A DNA stretch of 64,000 bases, taken from assembly GCA_039028895.1 (NCBI GenBank), contig JBCCHF010000038.1, positions 6,248 through 70,247 of the forward strand. The letters run 5' to 3'. Origin of the DNA: JAHDCJ01 sp039028895. GTDB lineage: Bacteria > Bacteroidota > Bacteroidia > Chitinophagales > Saprospiraceae. Under the pieces are notes generated by a model that saw only the letters and a program-made list of their open reading frames with translations, was not told the DNA's origin and did not search any database. Made by a program: the position numbers and the translations under genes. Shown in pieces: positions 44,388 to 55,600 of this stretch. Position 1 is the stretch's first letter, and every line of letters begins with the position of its first letter.

Positions 44388-45941
44388 TTATCCCCATTCA
44401 ACATGAATGATATAATCCTGCCAGGGAAGTCTGACAACACCAAGTCCCCATGGCAATTTTCCAAGAAGTACATCAATTGTTTTCTGTTCTATCTGGAGTA
44501 ACCAGTGATCATCATCTTTCGGTTTCAGCATACCATTTCGCTGGATGAAGCCTTCTCTAAGACCATCTGGAGAAACATTGCCAAGAGCTCCCCAGTTCTT
44601 TATGACTGCTTTAAGTAAGGTTTCGGTTTCCCGAATTTCTTTTTCTGAAAATTGCCAATCTGTAATTAGTGGTTCGTCGATTGGCCAATTACAAAGCAAT
44701 TTGGGTACTATAAGTTGTTCTTCTGTAGGTTCTAGTACTTTCGTAGCAACCCAATGCATCAGGCATACAGCTTTTTGTTGGGTTAGTTCGGAAACAAATG
44801 CATCATCTTTGGTCAATTCTAACTCTTTAAAGAAAAATCCGAAGTAAGGCCACAAGAGTACGAGGCCTGCATTTTCGATAAATAGGCCTTCTTCTGGAAT
44901 CCAGATTTTTTTTCGTCCTCTTTTTTGCAATTCCTTTTTGTCAACTCCACCTTTTTCATTTTCTCCCGACTTTGTCGAAGTCTCCAATGATGCATCTTCA
45001 TTGACTATTTTTCCGGACATCAACTGCTCTTTTCTACCTTGAGATTTGGCAGGTCCTAATTGTTTTTCAATTTTTTCAAGACTTTTTTGCAGGGTATCTA
45101 AAATAGAAAACGACTTATTTTCTGCCTGTTTAACTGTAAAACGGTTGAGCAGGACAGAAACAATAGTCTTTTTCGGCTTGTTAATTTTCCTGCTGACGGA
45201 ATTTATTATCGTTTGCCAGAACAATTCTTCAGAATCCGTAAATGTCAACTCTACAATGGCAGAAAAGAAAATTCTTTCAAGATTTTCAGGAGACCATCTG
45301 TTTATCTCATCAAAGGCAGTCTCCAAACTTTCAAAGACAGATTTTTTTATCTGGGCAATCTCAATTTGAGGCCTGAATCCAGGGTGGGGGAAGATAATTT
45401 GCCAAATTAATTCTGTTGGAAGTTGGCTAGAAAACCTTTGCCGTTTTTTATCGTCTTTCAACAGCGTATAAAGCCCTGGCTGGGCCACTAACCATTCAAA
45501 TTCACGGGTTTCCTGAACAAAATACGTTGTCAATTTTTTGACTGTGGTTTCAGGAGACCACCATGGAAGGGTACCAGTATCCAGAAAAAAGATCAAGGCA
45601 TCAGACAATGTTTGATTTTTTGGCTTACCAATATTACTTTTTGATTGATTTGATGTTTTGGAATTCTCAATAATTCCCTTGATTTGTTGCTTGAAGTTTT
45701 CAAAAATCTTGTCTGACAACTCAGAATTCAACATCCTTGGAGAAATTACACCAAGATCAAGTTCCAATTTATCGATCATCACATATTCATTGGCAGGTGC
45801 TACCTCATCGAGCCATTCCCCCAGTTTTGGCATAACTTCAGATTCAATCAGGTCAATAATATCTGACTGAAACTGATAACCATTTTTAGGTTCCTGATCG
45901 AGATTAATCTCAATGACCTGCCTCTGAATAATATGATCCAT
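44388..45941 (-). CDS. Contractile injection system tape-measure protein (CIS_TMP / Afp14 type)
   Basis: 517 residues. The N-terminal signature HIIQRQVIEINLD ... MPKLGEWLDEVAP ... IDKLELDLG is that of the CIS tape-measure family, which sets tube length inside the particle. The family has a conserved N-terminal region, a helical middle (SLEKIEKQLGPAKS region is polar and Lys/Glu-rich) and a conserved C-terminus (NAGLVLLWPYFGFFFKELEL, LLCNWPIDEPL, GLGVVRLPWQDYIIHVEWG), all present. The position after the fibre-place gene and before cargo genes equals Afp14. It is 3 bases downstream of the 1205-residue gene, so the two are tightly coupled. Protein length should correlate with particle length. 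Confidence 0.85.
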   Translation of the reverse strand: MDHIIQRQVIEINLDQEPKNGYQFQSDIIDLIESEVMPKLGEWLDEVAPANEYVMIDKLELDLGVISPRMLNSELSDKIFENFKQQIKGIIENSKTSNQSKSNIGKPKNQTLSDALIFFLDTGTLPWWSPETTVKKLTTYFVQETREFEWLVAQPGLYTLLKDDKKRQRFSSQLPTELIWQIIFPHPGFRPQIEIAQIKKSVFESLETAFDEINRWSPENLERIFFSAIVELTFTDSEELFWQTIINSVSRKINKPKKTIVSVLLNRFTVKQAENKSFSILDTLQKSLEKIEKQLGPAKSQGRKEQLMSGKIVNEDASLETSTKSGENEKGGVDKKELQKRGRKKIWIPEEGLFIENAGLVLLWPYFGFFFKELELTKDDAFVSELTQQKAVCLMHWVATKVLEPTEEQLIVPKLLCNWPIDEPLITDWQFSEKEIRETETLLKAVIKNWGALGNVSPDGLREGFIQRNGMLKPKDDDHWLLQIEQKTIDVLLGKLPWGLGVVRLPWQDYIIHVEWG

Positions 45942-45944
45942 ACA

Positions 45945-48900
45945 TTACCTTGATTTCTTGGTAGTCGTAGTTCCGCCTGCAGCTTTTAGCCTGTTAACCA
46001 GTTTGGTCGCCTTTGTTTTCGACTGTTTCTTTGCTATAACTGACGGAAGGCTCGAGGCCAGTGCGTTGGCTTTTATCAACGAAAGACCAAGTTCTTCGCG
46101 AAGAACTTTAATCACTTTCATCTTGGATCTAGGCGCAATTTTGGTTAATGTAATATCAAATTTATCGCGGGCGCTATCGCCAGGTCGAGTAATTACACCA
46201 GGACCTGAAGGTCTTCCAGGAATAGGTGTTGATCTATTGGTTTTCTTTTCGACCTTTACTACAGAAGCCGTTTGTTGTTTGATCATTTGTCCAATCTCGT
46301 TAGCTGCACTCTCTGTCAAACCACTAACTATTACCGCTGGAAGTGATCCAAGATGTGCCTTGGCCTGGGTAGCTGTCATCCCTGTTAGTTCCATAACGAT
46401 TTCTCTTGTTTTAGCGGGATCTCCAACCCTGGTAATAAGTACCTGGAATTGACCATTCCCCTGATCTGAAGCTGGTTGCATCTTGATATCTCTTTCAACA
46501 TCTGAACCAGAGACGTTAATCGTTACATTTTTTGGCTGCAAGCCATCGGCTGTTGCTGAAATGGTGTATTGTCCGGGTGAGGCAACTTCCACTTCGTATT
46601 TGCCATTTGAAACCGGGATGGCTTTACCACCTATCATCAAAGTCGGATCATCAATCAGCTTTCCGGTAATGGCATTTATTATCCTTCCACCTATGACTAC
46701 AGAAGTCTCCTGGGGTTGTTCTTTAACCAGGAAGAAACTTACGGTCAATGGATTATCAGCCGCAGTAGCCACTTTCGACTGGGTAATATGCCCTTCCAGG
46801 CTGACTTCAATACTATGATCTCCCGGATTTGAGACTTTAGTGCGATAGCTGCCGTTTGGAGCTGCTGGCACTTCAGTTCCATCAACCTTTACAGTAGCTT
46901 TGTCTGTAAGATTACCATCTGCCAGGAATACCTTCACGATAAGATCCACTTCAGTTGGTACTTCCGGCTCTTCCGGTTGACCGAGATTCAGTACATACAT
47001 CATCGGTGCCTGTTTGGAACAGCATCGACCTGCATGACTAAAATCAGCTCTTACCACGCCTTTTTCATCATAGACGAGAATAAAGGTACCATGTTTCTCA
47101 ACTCCGGCTTTATGCTCTATACCAGGGTGATTTTTGAAATAATCGGCCAATAAATGCCTCTGATTCGTAGATTCCAGCCTGGCCTGATACTCTTCATAAA
47201 CAGTGTTCAGTTTTGTGAAATCACACTCGTAAATAATGCGGTCAAGATAATCGAGTAATTCACCTTTGATCACATTATAAGTCTCCAATTTAGCCATGGT
47301 TTTACTCTTGGCAAAGGTTCTGAACACTTTGGCCTGGTTGATCAAAGCCCTGGCTTTTGCATAATAATTGGATGAAGATGTTGTATTCCCCTCATCATCA
47401 CTAAAGAATTGAGCAAGTGACAATTCCAGGAACGTATTCCTGAGGTCATAAATTGCCTGCAGGAGATTCATAATATTCGTGACCAGTTCAGATCGCTCGG
47501 GGTCTTGGAAAATGAGTATATCCTTGATTGTTCCCAATATATCTCTCAGGTCCAGCCAACCAATAGTTGCAGCTGTATTATTGTCAAGTATGAATTTGTT
47601 GATATTATTTCCAATTGTTCCATCAGCAGCAGCAAAATTTTCAAATCGGTCAGAATCGATAGACATTTCAGTGCCCTGGCTTCCTATGGTGAAAGCTTCC
47701 ATCCCGCCAAACATTTTCATACGGGATTCCATAGCTTTTGTGGTATCTCCCCCACTGCCAAGAGTTCTTCCTTTGAGGAAACCAATTCCTCCCGAACCGG
47801 ATGTGGTTGTTTTGGACTTTGACGTCCTGCCTGTGCGTTTTGCTTTTAGGCCTGATGCCCCCGTTATCCTACTGCCTGAACTTGATGACTTTGTTGTATC
47901 AACTCCGAGGAAGTAATTTTCTTCCTCTTCGAGCAAACAAGCCAGTTCGCTTTTTATAGTTTCGTAAAGTGATTCCAGGTCTTCTGTTTGGAACACTTCC
48001 TGGTCTGGTGCATTTTCTGCCTCAAGGCTTAACCTTAGCGGCATGACATCAAACGGCAGGTTATATAATTCACGAATCCGTAACAACTGCTCAAAAGCAT
48101 CCTGATAGTTTTGGCCAATATGCCCTTCAATTCTAAAGAAATCATTATCGTCAAAATTAAAGGCCAATGGGAAATTCCGTGCACTGAATGGATCGGAGTA
48201 ATCAATATCAGAAGGACCGATCGAACTATTGTGGTTATTCCAGTGATATGATAAAACAGCAAAATTGATCGCCTTTCTTCGGTTTTCGTAACTCCAGAAT
48301 GCTCTCAGTTTGTTATTGTCCTGATAATAGATTGGAATTGCTCTATCCCATAGGGGTGCATTATAATCTTTACTCGGGGTGATCTTCACTCCTTCTTCAG
48401 GCACTGAAATGGAAGCTGACTGTATAAGGGTGCCCCATCTTTCAACATGACTCTTAATGGCATCGAACAGACTATGCTGGCCAATCAGACTATGCGAAGG
48501 CGCAAAGCGATGACGATAAAGGTCGGATGGGTACATATATTCATGAGTCGCAGCTCCTGTTACCGGGATAGCCCCCATGCGCAAATGCTTGGGAAATTTT
48601 TCGGTATCCGGACAGCATTCAGAAACGTATTCAAATACAGATGCCCTCATTTCGTTATAGGCATCAATCAAATCTCGACTGATATCATAGACATATTGTG
48701 CATATTGCCAGACATCGGGATCTGAACTTGAGGTAATGGTTTGAATAGTGTTCGCCAGTAAATCTCTCCAGGTAGCAATAATGCCAAAATTAGAACCTGT
48801 TAAATCCTTGATAATCTTGTCTGTAAATGCTTCAACATCACCTAAAATGTCAAAAAACGAAGTAAGAGCAGATGTGTAGCGCTTACTCAATTCGTCCAGG

Positions 48901-49562
48901 GGAATATCATCAGAGAATCCATGCAAAGCAGGTCTTGGAAGAGAAAGCACAGGTAGTGCAAACCTGCCATTGATTACCTGGCGCAAAGCATTTTCAGAAG
49001 GAACGCCACCGCTATTACCTAAAGTTAGTTCATGCTGGATGAGTTGACGAGCCGCATTTTTCGACATCAGTAATGGTCGGATCGTATAGGTAATTTCAAT
49101 ACCTTTTTCCATACAATCTTCTCCCTCACAATTCTTCAGTTCCTTTTCATAGCATTCCAGAAAAAGTACAAGCACCTGGTTATCCAGATCTGTAGCTTTC
49201 AGGGCTCTTGCATCAGGAAGCACATCGCTATCAAGCAATAGATGCATATCACCAAGGCCATCGAAGGCATCGTAACTTACATTTTCCGGAAATTCGTAAG
49301 GATCACTTAGGATATGAGTGTACTCCACCTCTGGCAAAGTGATCAATCGCCCTTCGCTGGTAATACCACAGCCTTTGGTTATGGTAAGCGATTTGGATGT
49401 TCTGCGTTCCAGCCTAAGGCCGCACACATTACCAATGCCTATCAATTGACTCCTGGTCAATCTTTCCTGTTGGTCGAGATATTCGACAAGATCATTCAGG
49501 TGTTGGGAAGTCAGCACCTGATTAGCCTCAAATTTTGGGAGAATATTTTTGATTGCTTCCAT
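45945..49562 (-). CDS. Large eCIS protein in the fibre (Afp13) position, ending in two L7/L12-like domains
   Basis: 1205 residues. The N-terminus (FEANQVLTSQHLNDLVEYLDQQERLTRSQLIG, VCGLRLE, TKGCGITSEGRLI) resembles baseplate or fibre attachment regions, where a C-G-L ... G-x-x-x-x-G-L pattern is common. A long helical middle follows. Residues about 868-1036 are two carboxypeptidase-regulatory/PEGA-like beta domains (VIGGRIINAITGKLIDDPTL, GKYEVEVASPGQYTISATADG). Residues 1037-1109 and 1133-1205 each resemble the C-terminal domain of ribosomal protein L7/L12 (FDITLTKI..., KVIKVLREELGLSLIKANAL). Genes on both sides are baseplate (Afp12) and tape measure (Afp14). The start overlaps the upstream stop by one base. 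It is probably a baseplate-attached, surface-exposed component; receptor binding is inference. Confidence 0.7.
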   Translation of the reverse strand: MEAIKNILPKFEANQVLTSQHLNDLVEYLDQQERLTRSQLIGIGNVCGLRLERRTSKSLTITKGCGITSEGRLITLPEVEYTHILSDPYEFPENVSYDAFDGLGDMHLLLDSDVLPDARALKATDLDNQVLVLFLECYEKELKNCEGEDCMEKGIEITYTIRPLLMSKNAARQLIQHELTLGNSGGVPSENALRQVINGRFALPVLSLPRPALHGFSDDIPLDELSKRYTSALTSFFDILGDVEAFTDKIIKDLTGSNFGIIATWRDLLANTIQTITSSSDPDVWQYAQYVYDISRDLIDAYNEMRASVFEYVSECCPDTEKFPKHLRMGAIPVTGAATHEYMYPSDLYRHRFAPSHSLIGQHSLFDAIKSHVERWGTLIQSASISVPEEGVKITPSKDYNAPLWDRAIPIYYQDNNKLRAFWSYENRRKAINFAVLSYHWNNHNSSIGPSDIDYSDPFSARNFPLAFNFDDNDFFRIEGHIGQNYQDAFEQLLRIRELYNLPFDVMPLRLSLEAENAPDQEVFQTEDLESLYETIKSELACLLEEEENYFLGVDTTKSSSSGSRITGASGLKAKRTGRTSKSKTTTSGSGGIGFLKGRTLGSGGDTTKAMESRMKMFGGMEAFTIGSQGTEMSIDSDRFENFAAADGTIGNNINKFILDNNTAATIGWLDLRDILGTIKDILIFQDPERSELVTNIMNLLQAIYDLRNTFLELSLAQFFSDDEGNTTSSSNYYAKARALINQAKVFRTFAKSKTMAKLETYNVIKGELLDYLDRIIYECDFTKLNTVYEEYQARLESTNQRHLLADYFKNHPGIEHKAGVEKHGTFILVYDEKGVVRADFSHAGRCCSKQAPMMYVLNLGQPEEPEVPTEVDLIVKVFLADGNLTDKATVKVDGTEVPAAPNGSYRTKVSNPGDHSIEVSLEGHITQSKVATAADNPLTVSFFLVKEQPQETSVVIGGRIINAITGKLIDDPTLMIGGKAIPVSNGKYEVEVASPGQYTISATADGLQPKNVTINVSGSDVERDIKMQPASDQGNGQFQVLITRVGDPAKTREIVMELTGMTATQAKAHLGSLPAVIVSGLTESAANEIGQMIKQQTASVVKVEKKTNRSTPIPGRPSGPGVITRPGDSARDKFDITLTKIAPRSKMKVIKVLREELGLSLIKANALASSLPSVIAKKQSKTKATKLVNRLKAAGGTTTTKKSR
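45948..46454 (-). other. Tandem ribosomal L7/L12 C-terminal-like domains
   Basis: Both copies keep the family pattern: FxxxLxxx...K..VIKxLRExLGLxLxxAxxLxxxLPxVIxxxxxxxxAxxLxxxLxxAG. Copy two (1133-1205) is the clearer one, with DKFDITLTKI, KVIKVLREELGLSLIKANALASSLPSVI and LVNRLKAAGG. Copy one (1037-1109) has FQVLITRVG, REIVMELTGMTATQAKAHLGSLPAVI. A Pro/Gly-rich linker of about 23 residues joins them. Confidence 0.6.
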
Positions 49563-52500
49563 TATTGGTCGAAATTATATGTTCCTAATATGGTGCTTCC
49601 GAGGAAGACACGGTTATCATTTTCCTGATCATTATCTTCACAATCGTGGAGGGTAGCCATTGGGAAAATACTCCTGAGGCTCTCCAACTGATTGATAAAT
49701 GTATTTTGAATGGTACTAAACTGGTCTGTTGGTGTGTCCAGTTCTGCAAGCCAGGCCTGGTATGCTTCTTCGAAGGCACACATTTGCTCCTGGTCGACCC
49801 AGCAAATTTTTAAAAAAACATGGGCAGGTGCTTCTTCTCTGAGCAATTGCTCAACAAAGTTACGGTAATCCATATTCTGGAAACGTTCTGGCCAATAGGG
49901 GAACACCAAAGAAACCCTGAACGAATAGGGATCTTCTTCTCCGCAAAACTTACAACCGGGGTCTATGCAAACGCCTAACAGATCGTCACTTTCCGAACGA
50001 GCTCTCATCAAGAGGTGTTCAATTAGGTGAAAGCCTTCTACATCTTCTTCTTTAAATGCCTTTACCAACTGGTTAATCAGTTTTTTAACGCTATTCTGAT
50101 CGCTGATAAAGGTTTTCTTCCGAGCAATGACCTCTCCTGACAACTCGATATCGAAGCCAAATTTGCCATTTTTAGTAGTGCCCTTATAATTGTTTTTTCT
50201 TTGGCCCGCTGATTTTACCTCAGCAATTGCCTTTCGAACATCAAACTCCGATTCATAGTCAGTTACCGAGGTGAAAATGATTTTGCCTTTCTCATCTTTG
50301 AATTCAAAATTGTAGAAAGTATTAAATACGCCAGGATCTGTTTCAACTTCCTTGGTCGTAACAAAGAATCGGTCTTTGCCTAGGCAATAAGATTGCCGTT
50401 TGAAGTCATTAAAGCCCAGTAGCAACGAAGCTCTCTTTTTCAATCCAGCTACATTAAGCGAATCCCATTTGGTATTACCATCCCTATAATTAAAAGCTTT
50501 GGCCCTTTCTGAACTCAATTCAGGATAATTTTCAAGGAAGTTGATCTTGTCTGATATGAGTTCTTGGGATACCTGGTTATCGGTAATCTTTTTGCCTTTA
50601 ATGGAATACATCAAAAGCGCATACTCGTTAAACTGCTCTGCAAACCTTGCCAAAAGGTGGTCAAGAAATCGATTTCTTCTTTCGAGGAAAACTTCTTCTG
50701 CCTCTACCATTGAGGGTAAAGCCGCTTCTAGGATTGCCGCATCTTGATAAAGGACATTGTCGTGAACCAATGTAACTACACCTGCATCTCCTTCTGATTT
50801 GATATTATTGAGATAGTTACTGGCATAAGTGTGATCCACAGAATCATTCCAGGAATATAATTCTTTAACTACTGACAATTGTTTGAAGTAATTGGCCAGC
50901 AGTTGATCAAAGAAATTGAGATAAGCTTTTAGCTGTTTTGACTGGGCTTTTCTTTGTGCAGTAGCCTTTCGGGATACACCAAATTTCCCAACACCATAGA
51001 CCTGGGGGAAATCCTGCTGTATGGTGTAGTGTTTATCAAGATTTCTGTATTTTCCTTTCGGAATGGGAAAATCAATGGTCGGATCTTTTAATTTCAGGTG
51101 ATTATCAAGAGCTTGTTTCAACTTTAACTTACTTTCTGCTTCTTCCAGGTTAGCTGATAATGGTAACCTGTTTTTGAAGAAAAGTATTTTCGACCGTTCA
51201 CGATTAAGCCTTGGTTTATGATTCAGTGTAATCGGAATTTCCCACCGTTCACCAGAATATTGTTCAACTTTATTGCCCGAAGAATCATACTTGGTTAACA
51301 TGACATTTTTGATGGCAATTACACCTTCAATATCCTGTAAAAGATTAATGATATCTGAAGTATAAACCATTTTCCTGAGTGCTGTGGCTTCCACCTCTTC
51401 TTTCAGTAGAAATCCATATTTCAGTGTAGGTCCATCAAATATGGTTTCTGTGGCGACACCATCTTTAACCAGCTCGGAAAGCGTGTGGAATTTGACAGGT
51501 GGCGATAAATAATTATCAATCAGTCTGTAAATTTCGGCAAGCACTTCCTCAAGGTCAGCTGTTGGTTGAAGATCGATATCAGCACAGAAGGCAATATCTT
51601 CCAGATCAATGCTCCTGATGCTTCTGAAATCTTCGCACAGGTTTCTATTGGCCTGCAAGGTGGAGGTAACTTCCTCTACAATCTCAAGGGTCGTCTTTAC
51701 TTTATTGATATATTTTTCGACGATTGGGACACCATCCTGGTTTTGCAAACCATTTTTTAGGCGGTTCCGGAATGTGGTGCCTTCAAGTTTACGATCCTTT
51801 CGGTTAGATACAATGTAGATCGGTGTATTATTCCAAAATACCTTCTTTCCTCCTGGGAGTCTTATTTCCCAATCTGCTGTCCAGTTGGTCCCGTCTCCGT
51901 GAATATCGGTCATCACTACCTTGTTCACTTTATTCGCATCGAGGAGTTTTTGGTTGGCTTCTTCCCATCTTGGAAGGTCAATCTGGAGAGTGATGCCTTC
52001 TAGTGGTCCTGAAAAAATTCTGTATTGAAGCAGTCCTGTATTCAGATCAAGAAACTGGAGGTCTTCATCGAATTCGAGCATAACTCGCCATAACCCCCTA
52101 ATTTTCACTTCCGTAAGAATGTCTTTTAAAGCCTCCAAAGCTGGCTTTTCCGATTCATGAGCCAGTTTTTGAGCTTTGCAAGCTGCAAAAATTCTGGTTT
52201 CAGCCCTTACTGGTAAAATACGGTTGTCAGAAGTTTGGTAGCAATAACTCAACCAAGCATTCTTAACACCTTTCACATCAATGAGTAATTTGCGATAATC
52301 GGTTATCGTCAAAGGTTTTGTTGTCAGGATTTCCCTGGCTGTATGGAAAGCTTTATTAGGTTGGACCGGGGCATTAGGGTCATCGGCAAGAATATCCTCC
52401 ATTGGAAACTCTAATCGGTAACCAAGATCGGTAAGCGCATAACACAATACCTCCAGTTGTGTTATTCCCGGATCATGGACATTAAAATCCGTCCAGATTT

Positions 52501-52606
52501 TACTGGTCAATTCTTCAAGATGCCCAAGTCCTTTCTCCCGTAAGAAAGACCAATCCTGAGAATTGGGGAGGGTGCGGTTAATATCTATTGTCTTTATATC
52601 GCTCAT
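49562..52606 (-). CDS. eCIS baseplate J-like protein (Afp12 type)
   Basis: 1014 residues. The N-terminal DFNVHDPGITQLEVLCYALTDLGYRLEFP is the diagnostic motif of Afp12-type baseplate wedge proteins. The middle contains repeated contact-type motifs (SGERWEIPITLNHKPRLNRERSKILFFKNRLP) and ends with FPYWPERFQNMDYRNFVEQLLREEAPAHVFLKICWVD, another family signature. Two such large proteins form the wedge of eCIS baseplates. It sits 17 bases downstream of the Afp11-like gene and overlaps the next start by one base, so the three are co-translated in series. Lysines and charged loops at the surface suggest many contacts. Function is firmly set by family and position. Confidence 0.88.
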   Translation of the reverse strand: MSDIKTIDINRTLPNSQDWSFLREKGLGHLEELTSKIWTDFNVHDPGITQLEVLCYALTDLGYRLEFPMEDILADDPNAPVQPNKAFHTAREILTTKPLTITDYRKLLIDVKGVKNAWLSYCYQTSDNRILPVRAETRIFAACKAQKLAHESEKPALEALKDILTEVKIRGLWRVMLEFDEDLQFLDLNTGLLQYRIFSGPLEGITLQIDLPRWEEANQKLLDANKVNKVVMTDIHGDGTNWTADWEIRLPGGKKVFWNNTPIYIVSNRKDRKLEGTTFRNRLKNGLQNQDGVPIVEKYINKVKTTLEIVEEVTSTLQANRNLCEDFRSIRSIDLEDIAFCADIDLQPTADLEEVLAEIYRLIDNYLSPPVKFHTLSELVKDGVATETIFDGPTLKYGFLLKEEVEATALRKMVYTSDIINLLQDIEGVIAIKNVMLTKYDSSGNKVEQYSGERWEIPITLNHKPRLNRERSKILFFKNRLPLSANLEEAESKLKLKQALDNHLKLKDPTIDFPIPKGKYRNLDKHYTIQQDFPQVYGVGKFGVSRKATAQRKAQSKQLKAYLNFFDQLLANYFKQLSVVKELYSWNDSVDHTYASNYLNNIKSEGDAGVVTLVHDNVLYQDAAILEAALPSMVEAEEVFLERRNRFLDHLLARFAEQFNEYALLMYSIKGKKITDNQVSQELISDKINFLENYPELSSERAKAFNYRDGNTKWDSLNVAGLKKRASLLLGFNDFKRQSYCLGKDRFFVTTKEVETDPGVFNTFYNFEFKDEKGKIIFTSVTDYESEFDVRKAIAEVKSAGQRKNNYKGTTKNGKFGFDIELSGEVIARKKTFISDQNSVKKLINQLVKAFKEEDVEGFHLIEHLLMRARSESDDLLGVCIDPGCKFCGEEDPYSFRVSLVFPYWPERFQNMDYRNFVEQLLREEAPAHVFLKICWVDQEQMCAFEEAYQAWLAELDTPTDQFSTIQNTFINQLESLRSIFPMATLHDCEDNDQENDNRVFLGSTILGTYNFDQ

Positions 52607-52623
52607 GCTTTCGTGCGGCTTTA

Positions 52624-55600
52624 TCAGCTTTTGCCCGATTGTAAGGGTTCGATTTTTTCAACTTCGGATTCATTGACAGAATGGCTTGCTGCCGAAACCA
52701 GGATGGACCCGGGTGTGGTGGCAATTGCTTCATCTGTATCGGTATGAACTCCAATATGATTCAATTTAAACAAGGTGACGAAGTCTACATATTCTCGTTC
52801 TTCAACATAATTCAGGATCACCGACTTGTAGACGGTACCACCGAATTCCAGCGGGTAGTCACTTTCATAGGCCCAGGGAGACAAGTATTGCTTCAGATCT
52901 TCATTGAGCTGTTTGGCATAGAACTTTTCATCAAAACCATCGTGGAAACATACCTGAATAGTCAACTGGATCTCTTCAAATTTGGGATTAATAACCTGTA
53001 CCTCTGAAAATGGACTTTTACACTCATTGACAAAAGCTTCCACTGATTCGAGGGTAGACAGGCTGGTAAATGGCTTAAGAGCAGTGCCCGACATCTTATT
53101 TTTAAGGTCTGGTAGCAGGATGATAACTACATTTCCAGGGCGGACGATCAAGTCGCTGACCAGTTGATCTGCGGCATTGATGACGGCTTTGGCATGATTG
53201 ATACATTTCACCTTGTAAACGTCGGAGAAATTTTCAAGGATCAACCTTTCGTAATCCCAAACAGTTACTGCCCTGTTTTTATGCCGCAAGCGCTCACTAA
53301 CGCGAATGTAGTAGTGGTCGCTGGCTTCTTTAGACCGACCGCCAAAGGAGGCGTAGGGTTGACTGGTTGTTTTTATTTGTGATTGATTGGGGCTCAGTTT
53401 TGAAATCGTATCGGGCGAAAGCGGTGTTTCGAGGAAATCATCAGCATTGTTATTGTTGGCATAACTAGCCTCAACCACTTGCGCTTTGATGTCGATACCA
53501 TTGCAAATCGCATCTGTATTTTCAGCGATGGCTGCCCGAATCCAGAATTGTCCTTCGGGGAGGATAGTATTGCCCTCAGTCTTCACTTTCGGTACCTGGA
53601 ATTTTACAATACCAGATTGTATAAACCCATTGGTTTTGTCAGTCACATCGGCAGTTTCAAAACTGATCCAATTGTTTTCTTCAAGATAACTCCAGACTAC
53701 TTTAGTAGACTCTGCCAACGGGTTGGCCGTTCCTTCCGCTACCTGAATGAGCAAGGAAAGATTTTGAGGCGTATTAAGATCACTGACCCCAATGTACAAC
53801 TCCCCTTCATTTGGATATTCGGGGACTAGAGGGATTTCAGCATTCTGATTTCCAGTTACAATCTCAGCATTCCCGAAAGGGTGGATATGATAAAATGCCT
53901 GGCGGTCATCTCCAACAGTTCCGCCTTCACCAGAGGCAATATCAAACTTACTTGTAGCCTTGTAATTGAGCGTGATACCTTTGATCGAAGGCGAATAAGG
54001 CTCTGATGGGAAATCATAATCATCCGGATTTACCGTTGCAAGGGCAAATTTTTGCGCATAGCTTGCATGTCCAAACCCAGGACCATCATATTTTATCTTC
54101 AGACATTTTTCAGGGTCCATCGCTACTTTCGAAGGACCGGAAGCTTTGATCACTCTTGCCCCGGTTGGCCATGGATCAATATGGCTCAAAAAAAGCATTA
54201 TCAGTATACCTTTCTCTCTATCCAGTAAGGCGTTGTAATTGGTCAGGATATTCAATAATCCAACCACACTGATAAAGGCCTCGACAAAAGCTTTTTGTTC
54301 TTGCCATACTGGTTCGAGGTCCTGTCCATAAAGATCCCAAAGATTAAACAGGGAATCTTCAGCACTAAAAACTGACTGCGATGGGTTTTTAGAAGTGTGC
54401 AAAGTTACAAGAGCATCCTTAAGCTGGGTAAATTCCTCCTTTTTACCAATTTCTGACTGCAAGGCATGTAGCCGGGTCAGTTTTGTAGCAGAATCGCTCA
54501 CATCATCAAATGCTAAAGAAGGAGGATATGCGCCTGTTTCAGGAATGCCGTCCCATTCTATTTCTGCAGTTAATTCTGTAATCGGTTTGTCTTTTAACTG
54601 CGAAGACCCGATATAAAACACATTTCCTTTGGAAGGAACTGTTCCAAAAGGGAAAAAGGAGTTGCTGGGGTCAATCGACCCCAAAGCAGTCTCCACATTG
54701 ATTTCTTTTACGCCCCTCACGTCAACCAACAACTCATAAAACATAACTCGCGCGTTACTAATCAAACTTAAAAACTGAGAAAACTCTGCTCTTAAAACGT
54801 CAACTTCCGAGGAAGAAAAACTAAGATTACGATCCACTCTAAAATAAATTCTCGCGATAGGCAAACCGGCTAAAACTGAACTATCGTGTACTGCGTAAAC
54901 AGGACTGTCATCGTGAGAGAGCGCAAAAGAAATCTCCAATGCTTTTACCTGCTCAGATTGAGACAGGTTTTTATCTATAATTCTGGCCTCAACTGAATGG
55001 GCCGTATTGTCTAGTGTAATCCATTCCTCATCTTCTGTTGACAGCTCGATTGTCATATAATCGAGGAACTTCGACTCATGAGCTTCAAGGCTATCTGCAT
55101 TTTCAAGTCCAAGGGTCAGAGTAACAAGTCTTTCGCCTTCAGGAAGGTTAAGCAGTGGTGAACCCACTGCAAACCCTATATCAGGGATGAGGTTATCATT
55201 GTCATGAAAAATAGTCCATGAACCATCAGGCTCAGTGCTTGGCTCTTCAATACCATCGTCGGAATCAGCCATTTGAGCTGCGAAAATGCCAATGGTTCTA
55301 TTGGGGTTGGTCTTATTAAAAAATACTGACTTTTTGCTTTCAACAGAGGCTTTATTGACGACTATTTCTTCATCGAGCGAATAGAATACGTCATTCCCCT
55401 CGTTATCTTTTCCTGCTTTCAATTTGGTACCTGAATCGAGTTTGTGGTTGTCAACAAACTTTGCCAGTTCGAATAGAACATGCACATTGTCAGGTTCTTC
55501 TTCTTTTTCCTTAATGGCCAGTACTTCTTTGAAATAAAAATCAAGATGGCGGCTGGTGATGTCGTTCATCTCATCCTGGTGCAGGCGAACTAATCTCAGG

